Notes under the pieces: generated by a model
The model's input: the letters and a program-made list of their open reading frames with translations, nothing else
Told to the model about the DNA's origin: nothing
The model's database searches: none
Position numbers and translations under genes: made by a program
NCBI RefSeq assembly: GCF_010365105.1
Contig: NZ_JAAFGZ010000002.1
Span: 124,001-188,000 of the forward strand
DNA: 64,000 nucleotides
Reading direction: 5' to 3'
Source: Polaromonas sp.
Lineage (GTDB): Bacteria > Pseudomonadota > Gammaproteobacteria > Burkholderiales > Burkholderiaceae_C
Shown: positions 62,299-64,000 of the stretch, in pieces
Layout: each line of letters begins with the position of its first letter
How positions within the stretch are numbered: position 1 is the first letter of the stretch

Positions 62299-63858
62299 AT
62301 GAAAACGGAATCAGCCGTCAAAAGAGTTGTATCCGGAAGTCTGGCATCATGGATGCGGATTGCAGTCACAATTTTCAGCCAAGTTATTGCCGTACCTGTT
62401 TACCTGCATTACTGGTCTATTGAAACCTATGGCGCATGGATTCTGGTGCAGAGCATTGTCAGCTTTTTGACGATATTTGACATTGCCCACCACAATTATC
62501 TTGGCAACGAATTCCTGAAAATAGGAAAACAAAAGAGGGAAGTAATCGGTGAGGTTTTTTCAACCGGAATCGTCGTTGCGTTCCTCGTGTCAATCGTCAC
62601 CTTTCTGGTGATCTGCGCACTGACCTTTTCAGGAACCATCAGCCACTGGGTAGGAATGGAGAAGGCAAGCATCCATCCATTTGAAACGTCGCTTTTACTG
62701 ACCTGCGGCACCTGGGTTCTTACCATCACATTTACCGGTCTGCTTGGCCGCGCGTTGAATCCGTTTGGTTATTTTCCCTTGTCAGCCTGGAGCGGAGTTC
62801 TGTTTGCCATCTTTTCAACGGCCGCATCCGTAGCCGCTGTTTATTTTGGAGCTGGCCTGGTAGCAACCACCGTGGTCACATGCATTGTTACCTTCTTATG
62901 CCATAGCACGTTAAGCATCATACTTTTTCGAATAGCACGGCAAGAAAATTTGATATCCAGAAAGCTCGATTTAGCGAAGGGATTTTCAAGATTTTTTGCA
63001 TCGCTAGCACTTGGTGTTCAATCGGGACTTGAAATACTGCGCCAGCAAGGCGTGCGTTTCATTTTGCTGCCTTTGTCGGGAATGACCCAGATGATTGCAT
63101 TTTCAACCATGCGAACCGGTGCGAATCTCGCCTTGCAGGGCGTGGGAACTATCACCGGACCCTTGATGCCCGAACTGATGGCCTTTTTGGGAAACCGCGA
63201 CCAGCCACGAACAGAAAGCGCATTTTCGGTCATCTGGTTGATGCTGTGCGTTGTGCTGGTGCCCGCAGTTCTGGTGCTTCAATACGCCGCACCCGTACTT
63301 TTTCCCATGTGGACTCAAGGGAAGATCGAATTTGATCCGGTTCTGTTTGCCTTGCTCTCGTTGGCTGTCCTGGTGTATGCACTGGCACAACCGGCCATCG
63401 CCGTGGTGACCGGTAACAACCTGGTTCGAGAGCAAGTCCTGATTTCGACGATTGCCACGTTTATCACGGTTGCTGGAATCTATTTATTGGTTCCACTGAC
63501 GGGTGTCAGGGGTGCGGCACTGGCCCTGCTGCTTGGAGAAAGCATCAGCCTGTTTTTCTATGTTCAGTCCGCACGGAAATGGCTTTCAGGTGTTGGGATG
63601 CGGTGGCCGACTTCGGCCTTTGTCAATGCCTCGTTATCACTTGTTGTTGCCGCTGTCGGTATGGCTGCCATCACCAGTTTTCAAACGTATGCAGGCTTGT
63701 GCCTTGTGTTTGCATTGATCAGCCAGGTTTTTGTACTGATCGCATATTGGTCACAACTACCGTCTATTGCACGGCAGAGCGCGTCGGCGCAAGCTGTTCG
63801 ATTTGTGCCTCGGCTATTGCGAAAACAGCTAAACAAGGCAGTGGGTATTAAAAGCTGA
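62299..63858 (+). CDS. Wzx-type polysaccharide flippase
   Basis: A 519-residue membrane protein of the MATE-like/MOP flippase superfamily with about 12-14 helices, typical of lipid-linked oligosaccharide translocases. N-terminal VSGSLASWMRIAVTIFSQVI is followed by YWSIETYGAWILVQSIVSFL, where family members often have YGxW or LGxY. It moves undecaprenyl-linked repeat units to the periplasm. Codon use and base composition are AT-richer than in manC-gmd-fcl, a common sign of transfer in such loci. No Shine-Dalgarno is clear before ATG 62299. Confidence 0.9.
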   Translation: MKTESAVKRVVSGSLASWMRIAVTIFSQVIAVPVYLHYWSIETYGAWILVQSIVSFLTIFDIAHHNYLGNEFLKIGKQKREVIGEVFSTGIVVAFLVSIVTFLVICALTFSGTISHWVGMEKASIHPFETSLLLTCGTWVLTITFTGLLGRALNPFGYFPLSAWSGVLFAIFSTAASVAAVYFGAGLVATTVVTCIVTFLCHSTLSIILFRIARQENLISRKLDLAKGFSRFFASLALGVQSGLEILRQQGVRFILLPLSGMTQMIAFSTMRTGANLALQGVGTITGPLMPELMAFLGNRDQPRTESAFSVIWLMLCVVLVPAVLVLQYAAPVLFPMWTQGKIEFDPVLFALLSLAVLVYALAQPAIAVVTGNNLVREQVLISTIATFITVAGIYLLVPLTGVRGAALALLLGESISLFFYVQSARKWLSGVGMRWPTSAFVNASLSLVVAAVGMAAITSFQTYAGLCLVFALISQVFVLIAYWSQLPSIARQSASAQAVRFVPRLLRKQLNKAVGIKS

Positions 63859-63886
63859 ATATTTCACCTTTTCGGAGCCAAGAATC

Positions 63887-64000
63887 ATGCGAATTTCAGT
63901 ACTCATACCTGTTTACAACGGAATCCTTTACATCGCTGAAGCGATTGAATCAGTACTGTCTCAGGATTTGCAGGATTGGGAACTGGTGATCAGTGACAAC
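63887..64000 (+). CDS. family 2 glycosyltransferase, N-terminal fragment
   Basis: The first 38 codons are in the window; the gene continues beyond the right edge. They read RISVLIPVYNGILYIAEAIE and SVLSQDLQDWELVISDN, the classical GT2 beginning with the nucleotide-binding first strand and an Asp near the diphosphate site (ISDN). GGAG lies 11 bases upstream. It presumably adds a sugar to the repeat unit of the polysaccharide. Confidence 0.9.
   Translation, partial: MRISVLIPVYNGILYIAEAIESVLSQDLQDWELVISDN

Overview
The window looks like a chromosomal segment of a Comamonadaceae betaproteobacterium (Burkholderiales), most like Polaromonas or a close relative. This is inferred from high GC, the gene content (methionine synthase split into two genes, the order ilvE - zinc-finger protein - waaF, glcE/glcF, a GTP-type PEP carboxykinase) and many copies of a short dispersed repeat with an inverted core (GCTAT or GCTACT, 6-9 nt, ATAGC, then a TTGCGCA-like and a GCAAAAGGC-like block), which I associate with this family from memory. 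No rRNA, tRNA, CRISPR array, prophage or insertion sequence was recognised.

Layout. 1-9000: a partial UspA protein, a metallophosphoesterase, two very small genes (58 and 55 codons), a LysR regulator divergent from a small membrane protein, pckG, an orphan ABC ATPase, a glycine-zipper lipoprotein, a MOSC protein and threonine ammonia-lyase. 9030-18421: a double-AAA ATPase with a GC-rich dispersed repeat inside its frame, recQ, and a split cobalamin-dependent methionine synthase. The larger metH gene has a clear SAH-riboswitch-like leader, and its ribosome-binding site sits in a competing hairpin. 18469-24023: a two-gene nonribosomal peptide locus on the minus strand, a phosphopantetheinyl transferase overlapping by ATGA a single-module synthetase of order formyltransferase-like, condensation remnant, adenylation, two carrier domains, thioesterase. 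24486-28288: comM, then glnK-amtB behind a near-consensus sigma-54 promoter and an NtrC-type dyad.

28430-54162 is mostly metabolic and envelope genes: SMP-30, glcE-glcF without an adjacent glcD, a YoaK/DUF1275 protein, a SulP transporter, glutathione peroxidase, a DMT exporter coupled to lplT, alanine racemase, an MNT/HEPN toxin-antitoxin pair, a ketopantoate reductase homologue, an hpaF-hpaI pair, dgkA next to a DedA-PAP2 fusion, radA, ilvE, waaF, a two-component system, ampG and an M48 protease.

54916-64000 is the start of an exopolysaccharide or O-antigen type cluster that runs off the right edge: a NusG/RfaH-like antiterminator, a 571-bp leader with alternative hairpins next to an ops-like GCGGTAGC, a Wzc-type tyrosine kinase, manC, gmd and fcl (GDP-mannose to GDP-L-fucose), a Wzx-type flippase and a family 2 glycosyltransferase. 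The flippase part looks AT-richer than the rest.

The best candidates for new biology are the peptide synthetase locus with its altered catalytic residues, the NusG-paralogue plus ops-like leader of the polysaccharide cluster, the SAH-responsive leader of metH, and dispersed repeats that have entered reading frames of conserved genes.
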